Shown: piece after piece, positions 19,833 to 27,276 of the stretch
How positions within the stretch are numbered: position 1 is the first letter of the stretch
Layout: the number at the start of each line of letters is the position of its first letter
Assembly: GCF_005844455.1 (NCBI RefSeq)
Contig: NZ_SPGF01000003.1
Location: forward strand, 1 to 64,000
Length of the DNA stretch: 64,000 bases
DNA from: Streptococcus mitis
GTDB lineage: Bacteria; Bacillota; Bacilli; Lactobacillales; Streptococcaceae
Reading direction: 5' to 3'
Program-made: the position numbers and the translations under genes
The notes under the pieces: generated by a model
Database searches by the model: none
Told to the model about the DNA's origin: nothing
The model's input: only the letters and a program-made list of their open reading frames with translations

Positions 19833-20708
19833 CTATTTCCCTCGCTCAGCCATGAGGATTTGGATCTCATTTTCATTGATACCAACCATGGCTTCCCCTA
19901 GATCTTCAGAGATTTGAGCTAGAATTTGAGGATTTCGGAAGTTAGTCACAGCCTTAACAATGGCACTAGCCCGTTTAACAGGATCCCCTGACTTGAAAAT
20001 ACCTGAACCGACAAAGACCCCCTCTGCCCCTAATTGCATCATCAGCGCAGCATCTGCTGGCGTTGCAACGCCTCCAGCTGCGAAGTTTACAACTGGCAAT
20101 TTTCCATGCTCATGGACATATTGAACCAATTCTACAGGGACTTGCAATTCCTTGGCAGCAACATAAAGTTCGTCCTCACGTAGATTTTGAATGCGGCGAA
20201 TTTCCTGATTCATCATACGCATATGGCGAACAGCTTGGACGATATCTCCTGTACCTGGTTCTCCTTTGGTACGAATCATAGAGGCACCCTCAGCAATACG
20301 TCGCAAGGCTTCACCCAAGTCCTTAGCCCCACAAACAAAAGGAACTTGGAATTCTTTTTTGTCCACATGGAAACGGTCGTCTGCTGGAGATAAAACTTCA
20401 CTCTCGTCGATATAGTCAATCTCAATAGCCTCTAAAATCTGAGCTTCAACAAAATGCCCGATTCTAACCTTGGCCATCACTGGAATACTAACCGCTTCTT
20501 GGATTTCCTTAATCATCTTTGGATCACTCATACGGGAAACACCACCAGCTGCACGAATATCAGCCGGAATCCGCTCCAAGGCCATAACAGCTGCCGCACC
20601 AGCAGCTTCTGCGATACGGGCTTGTTCAGGATTTTGAACATCCATGATAACCCCACCTTTGAGCATCTGTGCCAAGTTTTTATTTAGTTCATAACGATTT
20701 TCAGTCAT
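19833..20708 (-). CDS. pdxS: Pyridoxal 5'-phosphate synthase lyase subunit PdxS
   Basis: Builds PLP from ribose 5-phosphate, glyceraldehyde 3-phosphate and ammonia. The 291-aa (beta/alpha)8 barrel has [17 protein letters not shown] at the start, the active-site lysine in [10 protein letters not shown] (near 82), and [22 protein letters not shown] and [14 protein letters not shown] phosphate loops. First gene of pdxST. A palindrome TGGTAGCTACCA lies 25 nt upstream, a possible operator (PdxR-type control is inference). Confidence 0.98.
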   Translation of the reverse strand: MTENRYELNKNLAQMLKGGVIMDVQNPEQARIAEAAGAAAVMALERIPADIRAAGGVSRMSDPKMIKEIQEAVSIPVMAKVRIGHFVEAQILEAIEIDYIDESEVLSPADDRFHVDKKEFQVPFVCGAKDLGEALRRIAEGASMIRTKGEPGTGDIVQAVRHMRMMNQEIRRIQNLREDELYVAAKELQVPVELVQYVHEHGKLPVVNFAAGGVATPADAALMMQLGAEGVFVGSGIFKSGDPVKRASAIVKAVTNFRNPQILAQISEDLGEAMVGINENEIQILMAERGK

Positions 20709-20732
20709 TTATTTTATCCTCATTATTTATAT

Positions 20733-20744
20733 TGGTAGCTACCA
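20733..20744. promoter_or_regulatory. Palindrome upstream of pdxS
   Basis: Perfect 12-bp palindrome TGGTAGCTACCA in the pdxS 5' region; candidate operator with unknown binder. Confidence 0.35.
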
Positions 20745-20814
20745 TTTCATTTTAAGTTAGATTAGAATGAATCACAAGATAAAAAAATCATAATTGTATG
20801 GGTACAGATTGACT

Positions 20815-20851
20815 AAAAAACTATCTGACCTTCATTTAAGGCCAGATAGTT
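20815..20851 (-). terminator. nox terminator
   Basis: Minus strand stem AACTATCTGGCCTT / AAGGTCAGATAGTT followed by TTTT, 10 nt after the nox stop. Confidence 0.88.
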
Positions 20852-20860
20852 CATCAAATT

Positions 20861-22240
20861 TTATTTTTCAGCTGTAAGTGCAGCCATTGTGATGTAGTTG
20901 TAAGGTTTGTTGAAGTGTGGCAAGAAGAATAGGTCTGTCAATGCCAATTTATCAATTGTTACATGCTCTTGGATAGCAAGTGAGAACATGTGGATTCCCA
21001 TGCTGATTGCAGAATCGTGTGAAACCATTTGTGCACCAAGAATCTCACGGCTATCTTTGTCAAAAACAATCTTGATGGCAACTTCATGATTGTCATGCTT
21101 CATAAATTCTGGTTTTTGAAGATCGTTAAAGCCTGTTTCAGTTGCATTGTAACCAGCAGCTTTCGCTTTTTCAAGTGTCAAACCAGTTGAAACCATGTGA
21201 AGACCGTAGATAGAGATACCGTTTGAACCTTGCACACCGATTCCTTCCAATTCATGTCCACATGCGTTATAGGCACCAACGATACCAGTACGAACTGCAT
21301 TTGAAGCAAGGGCGATATAGCTTGTGTCTTTGCGAGCGTTGTCATAAACAGTCGCACAGTCACCAACGGCAAATACACCAGGAAGTGAAGTTTCTTGTTT
21401 CTTGTCTACAAGGAAGGCACCGTTACGGAAGAGTTCAATCTTACCATCAGCAAGGGCTGTATTTGGACGGAAACCAACTGCAAGAACAACCATATCCACG
21501 TCGAAAGTTTCTTTATCAGTAATCAAGCGTTCAACTTTACCGTCACCCTCGATTGCTTTAACAGTTTGACCCAGAGCCAAGCGGATGTTGTGGTCTTCCA
21601 AGTTCTTCGCCATCATTTGAGTGAAGTCTTTATCATAGTAACCATTCAAGACAGTATCTACGATATCAACAAGGACAACCTCTTTTCCAAGACGTTCAAA
21701 AGCTTCAGCAAGTTCAACACCGATGTAACCACCACCAACAACGGCGATACGGTCGAGGTGCTGGCTCTTGTCAGCAAGTTTATTGATAACTTCTTCAGCG
21801 TTTTGGTACAATTTCACGAATTGTACATTTTCAAGAGTTGCTTTAAATTCGCGGTTGCCTTTAACAATTTCAACACCTTCGATTGGTGGCAAGATTGGTG
21901 TAGAACCTGTAGCGAAAATCAATTTCTCATATGATTCTTTGTGTTCTTTTCCTTCAACTTCCGCTGTAACTACTTTGTTATCATAGTCGATTGAAAGAAC
22001 TGGTGAGTTCATGTAGACTTTAGCACCTTTAGCTTCCAATTTTTCTTTATCAGAATAGAACAAGCCTTCAGCACCGTCAATTTGTTCACCAATCCAGAGG
22101 GCCATTCCACATCCTAGGAAAGAGATGTTAGAGTTTTGGTCAAATACAACGATTTCGTTCTCATTTCCAAAATTATCCAACATAGTATTAATACATGCTG
22201 TACCAGCGTGGTTAGCACCGACTACAACGATCTTACTCAT
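20861..22240 (-). CDS. nox: Water-forming NADH oxidase
   Basis: FAD enzyme that reduces O2 to water with NADH, regenerating NAD+ and protecting from oxygen. The 459-aa protein of the CoA-disulfide-reductase-like family has the FAD motif [12 protein letters not shown] at the N-terminus, the redox Cys in [11 protein letters not shown] (near 44), the NADH motif [15 protein letters not shown] (near 168) and the FAD motif [13 protein letters not shown] (near 280). A perfect cre box overlaps the promoter. It is divergent from apbE. Confidence 0.96.
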   Translation of the reverse strand: MSKIVVVGANHAGTACINTMLDNFGNENEIVVFDQNSNISFLGCGMALWIGEQIDGAEGLFYSDKEKLEAKGAKVYMNSPVLSIDYDNKVVTAEVEGKEHKESYEKLIFATGSTPILPPIEGVEIVKGNREFKATLENVQFVKLYQNAEEVINKLADKSQHLDRIAVVGGGYIGVELAEAFERLGKEVVLVDIVDTVLNGYYDKDFTQMMAKNLEDHNIRLALGQTVKAIEGDGKVERLITDKETFDVDMVVLAVGFRPNTALADGKIELFRNGAFLVDKKQETSLPGVFAVGDCATVYDNARKDTSYIALASNAVRTGIVGAYNACGHELEGIGVQGSNGISIYGLHMVSTGLTLEKAKAAGYNATETGFNDLQKPEFMKHDNHEVAIKIVFDKDSREILGAQMVSHDSAISMGIHMFSLAIQEHVTIDKLALTDLFFLPHFNKPYNYITMAALTAEK

Positions 22241-22277
22241 AAAAAATTTCCTACCTTCATTCTAAATTTACCCTACT

Positions 22278-22306
22278 AGTATAACATTTACTGTTAGCGT
22301 TTACAA
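22278..22306 (-). promoter_or_regulatory. nox promoter with overlapping cre site
   Basis: -10 TATACT (22278-22283) with TGT in front, 17-nt spacer, -35 TTGTAA (22301-22306). The minus strand at 22292-22305 reads TGTAAACGCTAACA, a perfect match to the cre consensus, covering most of the spacer and -35. This implies CcpA control. Confidence 0.8.
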
Positions 22307-22428
22307 GAGTTTGGCTGATTTTTCCTATTTTTTTGTAAAAAATTGTAAATAATCTGTATCTTAACACAGATTATTGCAAATTTTCTTCATTTCCTGAGCA
22401 TATTTCTTGACATCTTTACAAATTTTAT

Positions 22429-22457
22429 TTGTGAAAACGCTGACTTTATGGTATGCT
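22429..22457 (+). promoter_or_regulatory. apbE operon promoter with near-cre
   Basis: -35 TTGTGA, 17-nt spacer, -10 TATGCT. Within it, 22432-22445 reads TGAAAACGCTGACT, one mismatch from the cre consensus, mirroring the nox side. Confidence 0.55.
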
Positions 22458-22546
22458 AGTATCATGGAAAGAAAATGTAAGGGGTTCATTTTTCATAAAT
22501 TTACTATATTTCAACCTTCTTTTCATAAGAGAAAGGAGTTGGTAGC

Positions 22547-23470
22547 TTGCCTCTTAGTTCACATTCTGAACGCCTAATGGGAACCACTATCACTATTTCA
22601 TTAGTGGATGAGCGAGCCGATAGCTTGCTCCAGAAATCCTTTGATTTACTCAGAGAGCTAGAATACCGCTTCAACGCTAATAGCCAAGAATCTGAGTTGA
22701 TGGAAATCAATCATCAAGCTGGAATAGCCCCCGTCAAGGTTCATCCAGACCTGTTTGAACTGATTTCACTTGGGTTAGAGCATAGCCTAGCGCCCTCTAG
22801 CCATCTCAACATCAGTATTGGTCCCTTAATTCAAACCTGGCGTATCGGTTTTTCAGATGCCAAGGTCGCCCAGCCTCAAGAAATTGAATCGGTGCTCCCT
22901 CTAATCAATCCTCATTATATCGAGTTAGATTCTTCTACTTCTACTGTATTCTTGAAGCAGAAAGGAATGAAGATTGATCTTGGTTGTTTAGCCAAAGGAT
23001 ATAGTGCAGATAAGGTTGCCCAATTTCTGAGAGCAGAGGGAGTGACTTCTGCCTTGATTAATCTGGGAGGGAATATCCTGTCCATTGGAAAAAATCAGGC
23101 AAGAGGAAATCAGCCTTGGCAAATCGGGATTCAAGACCCAGCCAATCCAAGGGGAAATCACTTAATGACTATCCCTGTTATCAATCAATCTGTCGTGACT
23201 TCAGGCATTTATGAACGTCACCTGACAGTCAATGGAAAAGATTACCATCACATTTTTGACAGCCAGACAGGATATCCTGTTGAAACAGAACTCGCTAGTC
23301 TCACAATCATCTCTGATAAATCAGTTGATGGTGAAATCTGGACAACTCGACTCTTTGGAGAAAGACCTGCTTCTATCCTTTGGCAAGTCGAAAGTTTGGA
23401 GGGAATCGAAGCGATTTTGATTGATAAGGAAGGTCACCTAAGTTGTTCTTCAGGAATTCCTACTCTATAG
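22547..23470 (+). CDS. apbE: ApbE-family FAD:protein FMN transferase (cytoplasmic)
   Basis: Transfers FMN from FAD to a Ser/Thr in target proteins. At 307 aa it shows the family landmarks LMGTTITISL at the start, GCLAKGYSADKVAQFL, LINLGGNILSIG, and YHHIFDSQTGYPV near the C-terminus. There is no signal peptide or lipobox, unlike exported ApbE, so it should act inside the cell. The TTG start is chosen because AAAGGAG sits 9 nt upstream; an ATG ten codons later lacks one. It is first of a three-gene operon whose third product carries matching target motifs. Confidence 0.93.
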   Translation: MPLSSHSERLMGTTITISLVDERADSLLQKSFDLLRELEYRFNANSQESELMEINHQAGIAPVKVHPDLFELISLGLEHSLAPSSHLNISIGPLIQTWRIGFSDAKVAQPQEIESVLPLINPHYIELDSSTSTVFLKQKGMKIDLGCLAKGYSADKVAQFLRAEGVTSALINLGGNILSIGKNQARGNQPWQIGIQDPANPRGNHLMTIPVINQSVVTSGIYERHLTVNGKDYHHIFDSQTGYPVETELASLTIISDKSVDGEIWTTRLFGERPASILWQVESLEGIEAILIDKEGHLSCSSGIPTL

Positions 23471-23529
23471 AGACAACTGTTTCAATGGAGTTTTAAAATC
23501 GTATTATGTAAAAAGAGAAAGGAAATCTC

Positions 23530-24135
23530 ATGTTAAAACTTATTGCTATTGTTGGAACAAATTCAAAACGTTCTACAAACCGTCAATTGCTTCAATACAT
23601 GCAAAAACACTTTGCTGACAAAGCTGAAATTGAACTTGTTGAAATCAAGGACATTCCTGTCTTTAACAAACCAGCTGACAAGCAAGTACCTGCTGAAATC
23701 TTAGAAATTGCTGCTAAAATCGAAGAGGCAGATGGCGTTATTATCGGTACTCCTGAGTACGACCACTCTATCCCAGCTGTTTTGATGAGCGCTCTTGCTT
23801 GGTTGTCTTATGGTATTTACCCACTCTTGAACAAACCAATCATGATTACAGGTGCTTCTTACGGTACACTTGGTTCATCACGCGCCCAATTACAACTTCG
23901 TCAAATCTTAAACGCACCAGAAATCAAAGCAAGTGTCCTTCCTGATGAATTCTTGCTTTCACATTCTCTTCAAGCCTTTAATCCAAGTGGAGATCTAGTA
24001 GATCTTGATGTTATTAAAAAACTAGATGCCACTTTTGACGACTTCCGTATCTTTGTAAAAATTACAGAAAAATTGCGCAACGCACAAGCCCTACTTCGCA
24101 AAGATGCTGAAGAATTTGACTGGGAAAATTTGTAA
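23530..24135 (+). CDS. NADPH-dependent FMN reductase-like flavoprotein
   Basis: 201-aa flavodoxin-fold oxidoreductase. GTNSKRSTNRQLLQYM forms the phosphate/FMN loop at the N-terminus, followed by GTPEYDHSIPAVLMSALAWLS (near residue 80) and GASYGTLGSSRAQLQL (near 115). These are standard for the FMN_red family (quinone/azo/chromate reductase-like). The substrate is unknown. An AAAGGAAA site precedes the ATG. It lies 59 nt after apbE and 18 nt before a longer paralogue, so all three are likely one transcript. Confidence 0.9.
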   Translation: MLKLIAIVGTNSKRSTNRQLLQYMQKHFADKAEIELVEIKDIPVFNKPADKQVPAEILEIAAKIEEADGVIIGTPEYDHSIPAVLMSALAWLSYGIYPLLNKPIMITGASYGTLGSSRAQLQLRQILNAPEIKASVLPDEFLLSHSLQAFNPSGDLVDLDVIKKLDATFDDFRIFVKITEKLRNAQALLRKDAEEFDWENL

Positions 24136-24153
24136 GATAGGAGACCAAAAAGA

Positions 24154-25392
24154 ATGAAATTTGTTGGACTTGTAGGATCAAACTACGATCAATCATATAA
24201 CCGTAAACTCTTGGAATTCATCCGTCGTCACTTCAAACTCAAATTTGAATTAGAAGTTCTCGAAATTGACGAAGTTCCAATGTTCAACCAAGACGAAAAA
24301 TGGGACGAAAGCTTCCAATTGCGTCTCTTGTATAACAGAATTACGCGTGCTGATGGTGTCATTATTGCTACTCCTGAGCACAACCATACAATCTCAGCTT
24401 CTCTTAAATCTGTTCTTGAATGGCTTTCATATGAAGTTCATCCATTTGAAAACAAACCAGTCATGATTGTGGGAGCTTCTTACTACGACCAAGGTACTTC
24501 TCGTGCCCAAGTTCACCTTCGTAAGATTCTTGACGCTCCAGGTGTCAATGCCTATACGCTTCCAGGTAACGAATTCCTTCTTGGTAAAGCCAAAGAAGCA
24601 TTTGACGCAGAGGGCAATATCACAAATGAAGGAACTATTAATTTCCTTGAAACATGCTTGGACAACTTTGTAAAATATGTGGGAGTCGTTTCAAAATTGA
24701 AAAAACCAAAACCAATTGAACCAGAAGATTTATATTGTACAAATTCAATTGCAACTACCATCCAAGGTGTTGATCCAGATGATCCTGAATGGGTAGAAAA
24801 AGCTGCTGAACTTGTTGGAGCTGTTTCTGGAGATACTTACGTTAAATTAGACCACGGTATCTTGACAGTTAACCAAATTGACATGTTCTTGAAAGCAATG
24901 CCATTTGAATTGACATTTGCAGATGATAACAATCAATTCTTGTACTTTAATAACGCCCACCAAGACCCAGATACAATGTTTGGTAAACGTGTACGTGCTC
25001 AATCAGGAAATAGATTAGGAACAGTACACGGTACATTGCCAGATTCTAGAATGAAAAACGTTGAATGGGTTGTCGGCGTATTGCGTAACGGGGATCAAGA
25101 ATATGTCCGTACAATTGTGCCAGGAACACCTGAAGGTGTTATTAATACCCATAATTACCAAGCAATGTACTACCCAGATGGTTCATATGCTGGAATTAAT
25201 GAAATTATCTTTAATTTCCAACCATGGCTTGACTGGTACCTCAATACAACTGGTCAACGTCTAGTTGGTGGGAATGCTGCAGCTCCTGCTGGAGGACATG
25301 GCGGAGCAGATGCCACATCTGGAGCTTCTGATGCAGGTGATGCTGGAGGTCACGGTGGTGGCGCAGATGCTACATCTGGAGCAAGTAACTAA
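24154..25392 (+). CDS. FMN reductase-PAS-like fusion with two ApbE-type flavinylation motifs
   Basis: 412 aa. Residues 1-185 are a flavodoxin-like reductase paralogous to the gene before (GSNYDQSYNRKLLEFIRR, TPEHNHTISASLKSVLEWLS, GASYYDQGTSRAQVHLR). Residues about 235-370 resemble the PAS/DUF438 type (FELTFADDNNQFLYFNN, then RAQSGNRLGTVHG). The last 33 residues are a Gly/Ala/His tail in which DATSGAS occurs twice, at 386-392 and 405-411. That fits the ApbE acceptor pattern Dxx(S/T)GA(S/T), FMN joining the last residue. With apbE two genes upstream, covalent flavinylation is a strong inference. A terminator follows. Confidence 0.85.
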   Translation: MKFVGLVGSNYDQSYNRKLLEFIRRHFKLKFELEVLEIDEVPMFNQDEKWDESFQLRLLYNRITRADGVIIATPEHNHTISASLKSVLEWLSYEVHPFENKPVMIVGASYYDQGTSRAQVHLRKILDAPGVNAYTLPGNEFLLGKAKEAFDAEGNITNEGTINFLETCLDNFVKYVGVVSKLKKPKPIEPEDLYCTNSIATTIQGVDPDDPEWVEKAAELVGAVSGDTYVKLDHGILTVNQIDMFLKAMPFELTFADDNNQFLYFNNAHQDPDTMFGKRVRAQSGNRLGTVHGTLPDSRMKNVEWVVGVLRNGDQEYVRTIVPGTPEGVINTHNYQAMYYPDGSYAGINEIIFNFQPWLDWYLNTTGQRLVGGNAAAPAGGHGGADATSGASDAGDAGGHGGGADATSGASN

Positions 25393-25399
25393 TTATTTT

Positions 25400-25423
25400 A
25401 GGAACCGTTATGGTTCCTTTTTT
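25400..25423 (+). terminator. Terminator of the apbE-reductase operon
   Basis: AGGAACC, loop GTTAT, GGTTCCT, then a T run, 8 nt after the stop codon. Confidence 0.85.
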
Positions 25424-25684
25424 AGTGACTCTTTATCAACTGTACTTGGTGGTATGTCAATCCTTCTCCATGGGGTTATCGCCAGCAACAGTTTGAAAGT
25501 TTTGACCAAAGAACGTGTTGATTTCGCTCAAATGCGTAACCTAATCATCGCAAGTGCTATGTTGGTCCTTGGACTTGGAGGAGCTATCCTTAAACTCGGT
25601 CCAGTTACACTTTCAGGTACTGCCCTATCAGCCATGACAGGAATCATCTTGAACTTGATCTTGCCATACGAAAATAAAGACTAA
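25424..25684 (+). pseudogene. C-terminal remnant of a uracil permease
   Basis: About 86 codons reading STVLGGMSILLHGVIAS and further LIIASAMLVLGLGGAILKLG to a stop at 25682. This matches the C-terminal helices of PyrP/UraA-type uracil permeases as I remember them. No N-terminal part, start or ribosome site exists; the fragment begins directly in the T tract of the preceding terminator. The frame is still open, suggesting a recent rearrangement. Confidence 0.7.
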
Positions 25685-25831
25685 TACTCTTCGAAAATCT
25701 CTTCAAACCACATCAACGTCGCCGTGGATATATGTTACTGACTTCGTCAGTTCTATCTGCAACCTCAAAACAGTGTTTTGCGCAACCTGTGGCTAGTTTC
25801 CTAGTTTACTCTTTGATTTTCATTGAGTATA
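25683..25831 (+). repeat. BOX element, A-B-C
   Basis: boxA (AATACTCTTCGAAAATCTCT), one boxB with the GTTACTGACTTCGTCAGT hairpin and boxC ending TTGATTTTCATTGAGTAT. It lies right after the permease remnant. Confidence 0.9.
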
Positions 25832-25849
25832 AGAATCTAAACATATCAA

Positions 25850-25892
25850 AAAACGAGCATTTCCAATTACGGAAGTGCTCATTTTTTGATAT
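25850..25892. terminator. Bidirectional terminator-like hairpin
   Basis: Stem CGAGCATTTCC / GGAAGTGCTC flanked by AAAAAA on the left and TTTTTT on the right. It marks the border between core and the accessory island and can end the minus-strand operon. Confidence 0.75.
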
Positions 25893-25923
25893 TTAAAAGT
25901 GAGTGTATGATTTCTACAACGTT

Positions 25924-26190
25924 TTAATACAGTTCCCCTACACTCATAAGCTCCCACTCATTATAATCAACCTGGAACACCTCTGGGGCTTTTGTAGTAC
26001 CATTGTACACTACAATAAAGTAACCCTTATCATTGTAGAACTTGCTCAAAATCTCAGCGTCTTCAAAGTTTGCTTTTAGACTAGTCTCTTCTACTTTCTG
26101 AGTGCTTTCTTGTTTTGTGTCTTTACTATCTACCCCAACAGTAACAAAATTTACACCAATAAAAACAAATAGGTAAAATAGTACAAGCAA
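25924..26190 (-). CDS. Small membrane-anchored protein, paralogue of its neighbour
   Basis: Function unknown. 88 aa with one N-terminal hydrophobic segment (LVLFYLFVFIGVNFVTVGV) and a short outward domain (FYNDKGYFIVVYNGTTKAPEVF). The domain closely follows that of the upstream gene (FWNSKGHFVVVYDEETKVAK). The start is doubtful: TTG at 26190 is the best option (GGGGG 4 nt upstream), and an in-frame stop lies 30 nt upstream. Probably a tandem duplicate, perhaps shortened. Confidence 0.55.
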   Translation of the reverse strand: MLVLFYLFVFIGVNFVTVGVDSKDTKQESTQKVEETSLKANFEDAEILSKFYNDKGYFIVVYNGTTKAPEVFQVDYNEWELMSVGELY

Positions 26191-26227
26191 AACCCCCAGA
26201 AGGCTGTTTATAGTCTTCTAACGCTGT

Positions 26228-26542
26228 TTAATACGTTTCCCCTACTCTATACTCAACCCATTCCTTTTCCTTCACTGGGTAAATCTTAGCAACTTTTGTT
26301 TCCTCATCATACACTACAACAAAGTGACCTTTACTATTCCAGAATTTACCTAAAATAGTATCATCATGTAAATCAGTAAGTAAATTGCTTTCTTGACTTG
26401 TTGGGCTTTCTGTTTGTACTGTTTTAGGCTCTTCTACCCCAACAGTAACAAATCTTGACCCAATAACAATAAATAGGCAAAATAGCACTGCCCCAATTCC
26501 CACAAGTTTAAATAAGTATAAATCGCCATTATCTCTTTTCAT
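26228..26542 (-). CDS. Small membrane-anchored protein of unknown function
   Basis: 104 aa. Residues 10-32 form one membrane helix (LFKLVGIGAVLFCLFIVIGS), followed by a Thr/Ser/Glu-rich spacer and a small domain ending WVEYRVGETY. It is the fuller of two tandem paralogues, 37 nt apart. There is no recognised family. It lies at the downstream end of the restriction-modification island and has an AT-rich leader. Confidence 0.65.
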   Translation of the reverse strand: MKRDNGDLYLFKLVGIGAVLFCLFIVIGSRFVTVGVEEPKTVQTESPTSQESNLLTDLHDDTILGKFWNSKGHFVVVYDEETKVAKIYPVKEKEWVEYRVGETY

Positions 26543-26810
26543 GTTATCTTTTTATCTCTCTTTTTCTTTTATATACTCTTAAATCCCAAGGGGTAATAAT
26601 ATCCCCTTACACTCCCACCATTTCATCAAGCCATCTAGTGAAATTGGCTTCTTTTGTCTCATCATCATACCACTCAAAATATTCAATATAAGTTGAGTTT
26701 GTGATTAGCTTTATACGTTTTTTGATATTGGGAATCTAAATAGAATTCGGGCTCCTCTGTACTATATAAGTTAGCGAGGAACCGAACTCTTTTGGTATAT
26801 TCTAATCGTT
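26543..26810 (-). other. Intergenic stretch with a short ORF remnant
   Basis: 268 bp without an intact gene. On the minus strand 26607-26735 reads in one frame as a 42-residue piece (TNSTYIEYFEWYDDETKEAN, then a TRWLDEMVGV end) without a proper start: a stop codon directly precedes it. It is probably the tail of a lost gene. An imperfect inverted repeat (GAATTCGGGCTCCTC with GAGGAACCGAACTC, 26742-26791) precedes the next gene's end. Confidence 0.35.
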
Positions 26811-27263
26811 TTATTGGACCACTTTTTGAGACAGTTCCAGTGTATATGTTTTATATAATTGATGGCAAGCTTGATCCTCTCCTGCTTTAATCAAGGAAAC
26901 ACAAGGTAAGACAAGTTCTGACCAGATAGACTCTAGTGTTTCCTCACGATTTGAATGTTCCTCTAATTTGGCAACAATCTGAGGAGCTATCTTATAGTAG
27001 GATTCAATTTCCTCCTGACCACCATCTTGCAAGGCTAGATAAGAATCCCTGAATTTTCTCAAAGTCATCAATTCATCGCAGTCATCTGCCAATCCCTTGT
27101 AAGTTACCGCTGCTTCTGTCAAATAACAACCTCTTTGTTCAATTTGATAATAAGCATCTGGTTCACCGAAAAATCCAGTTTTAGAGCGCACATATCTCTC
27201 TGCATCACTCCTACGTTGAAAAATAGCTACTTCTCTTCCCTTACGATATACAACAAATTCCAT
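26811..27263 (-). CDS. Hypothetical protein, FRDxxL/YY-type helical C-terminus
   Basis: 150 aa, soluble. The central part LRKFRDSYLALQDGGQEEIESYYKIAPQI has the pattern (LRxFRDxxL, then YYxxxP) seen in CFI-box-type C-terminal domains; assignment to that family is tentative. The start MEFVVYRKGREVAIFQRR resembles a small beta-rich module. It starts 13 nt after the res stop with an AAGGAAAAAG site, so it is likely part of the same operon. Its role in the RM island is unknown. Confidence 0.7.
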   Translation of the reverse strand: MEFVVYRKGREVAIFQRRSDAERYVRSKTGFFGEPDAYYQIEQRGCYLTEAAVTYKGLADDCDELMTLRKFRDSYLALQDGGQEEIESYYKIAPQIVAKLEEHSNREETLESIWSELVLPCVSLIKAGEDQACHQLYKTYTLELSQKVVQ

Positions 27264-27276
27264 CTCTTTTTCCTTC

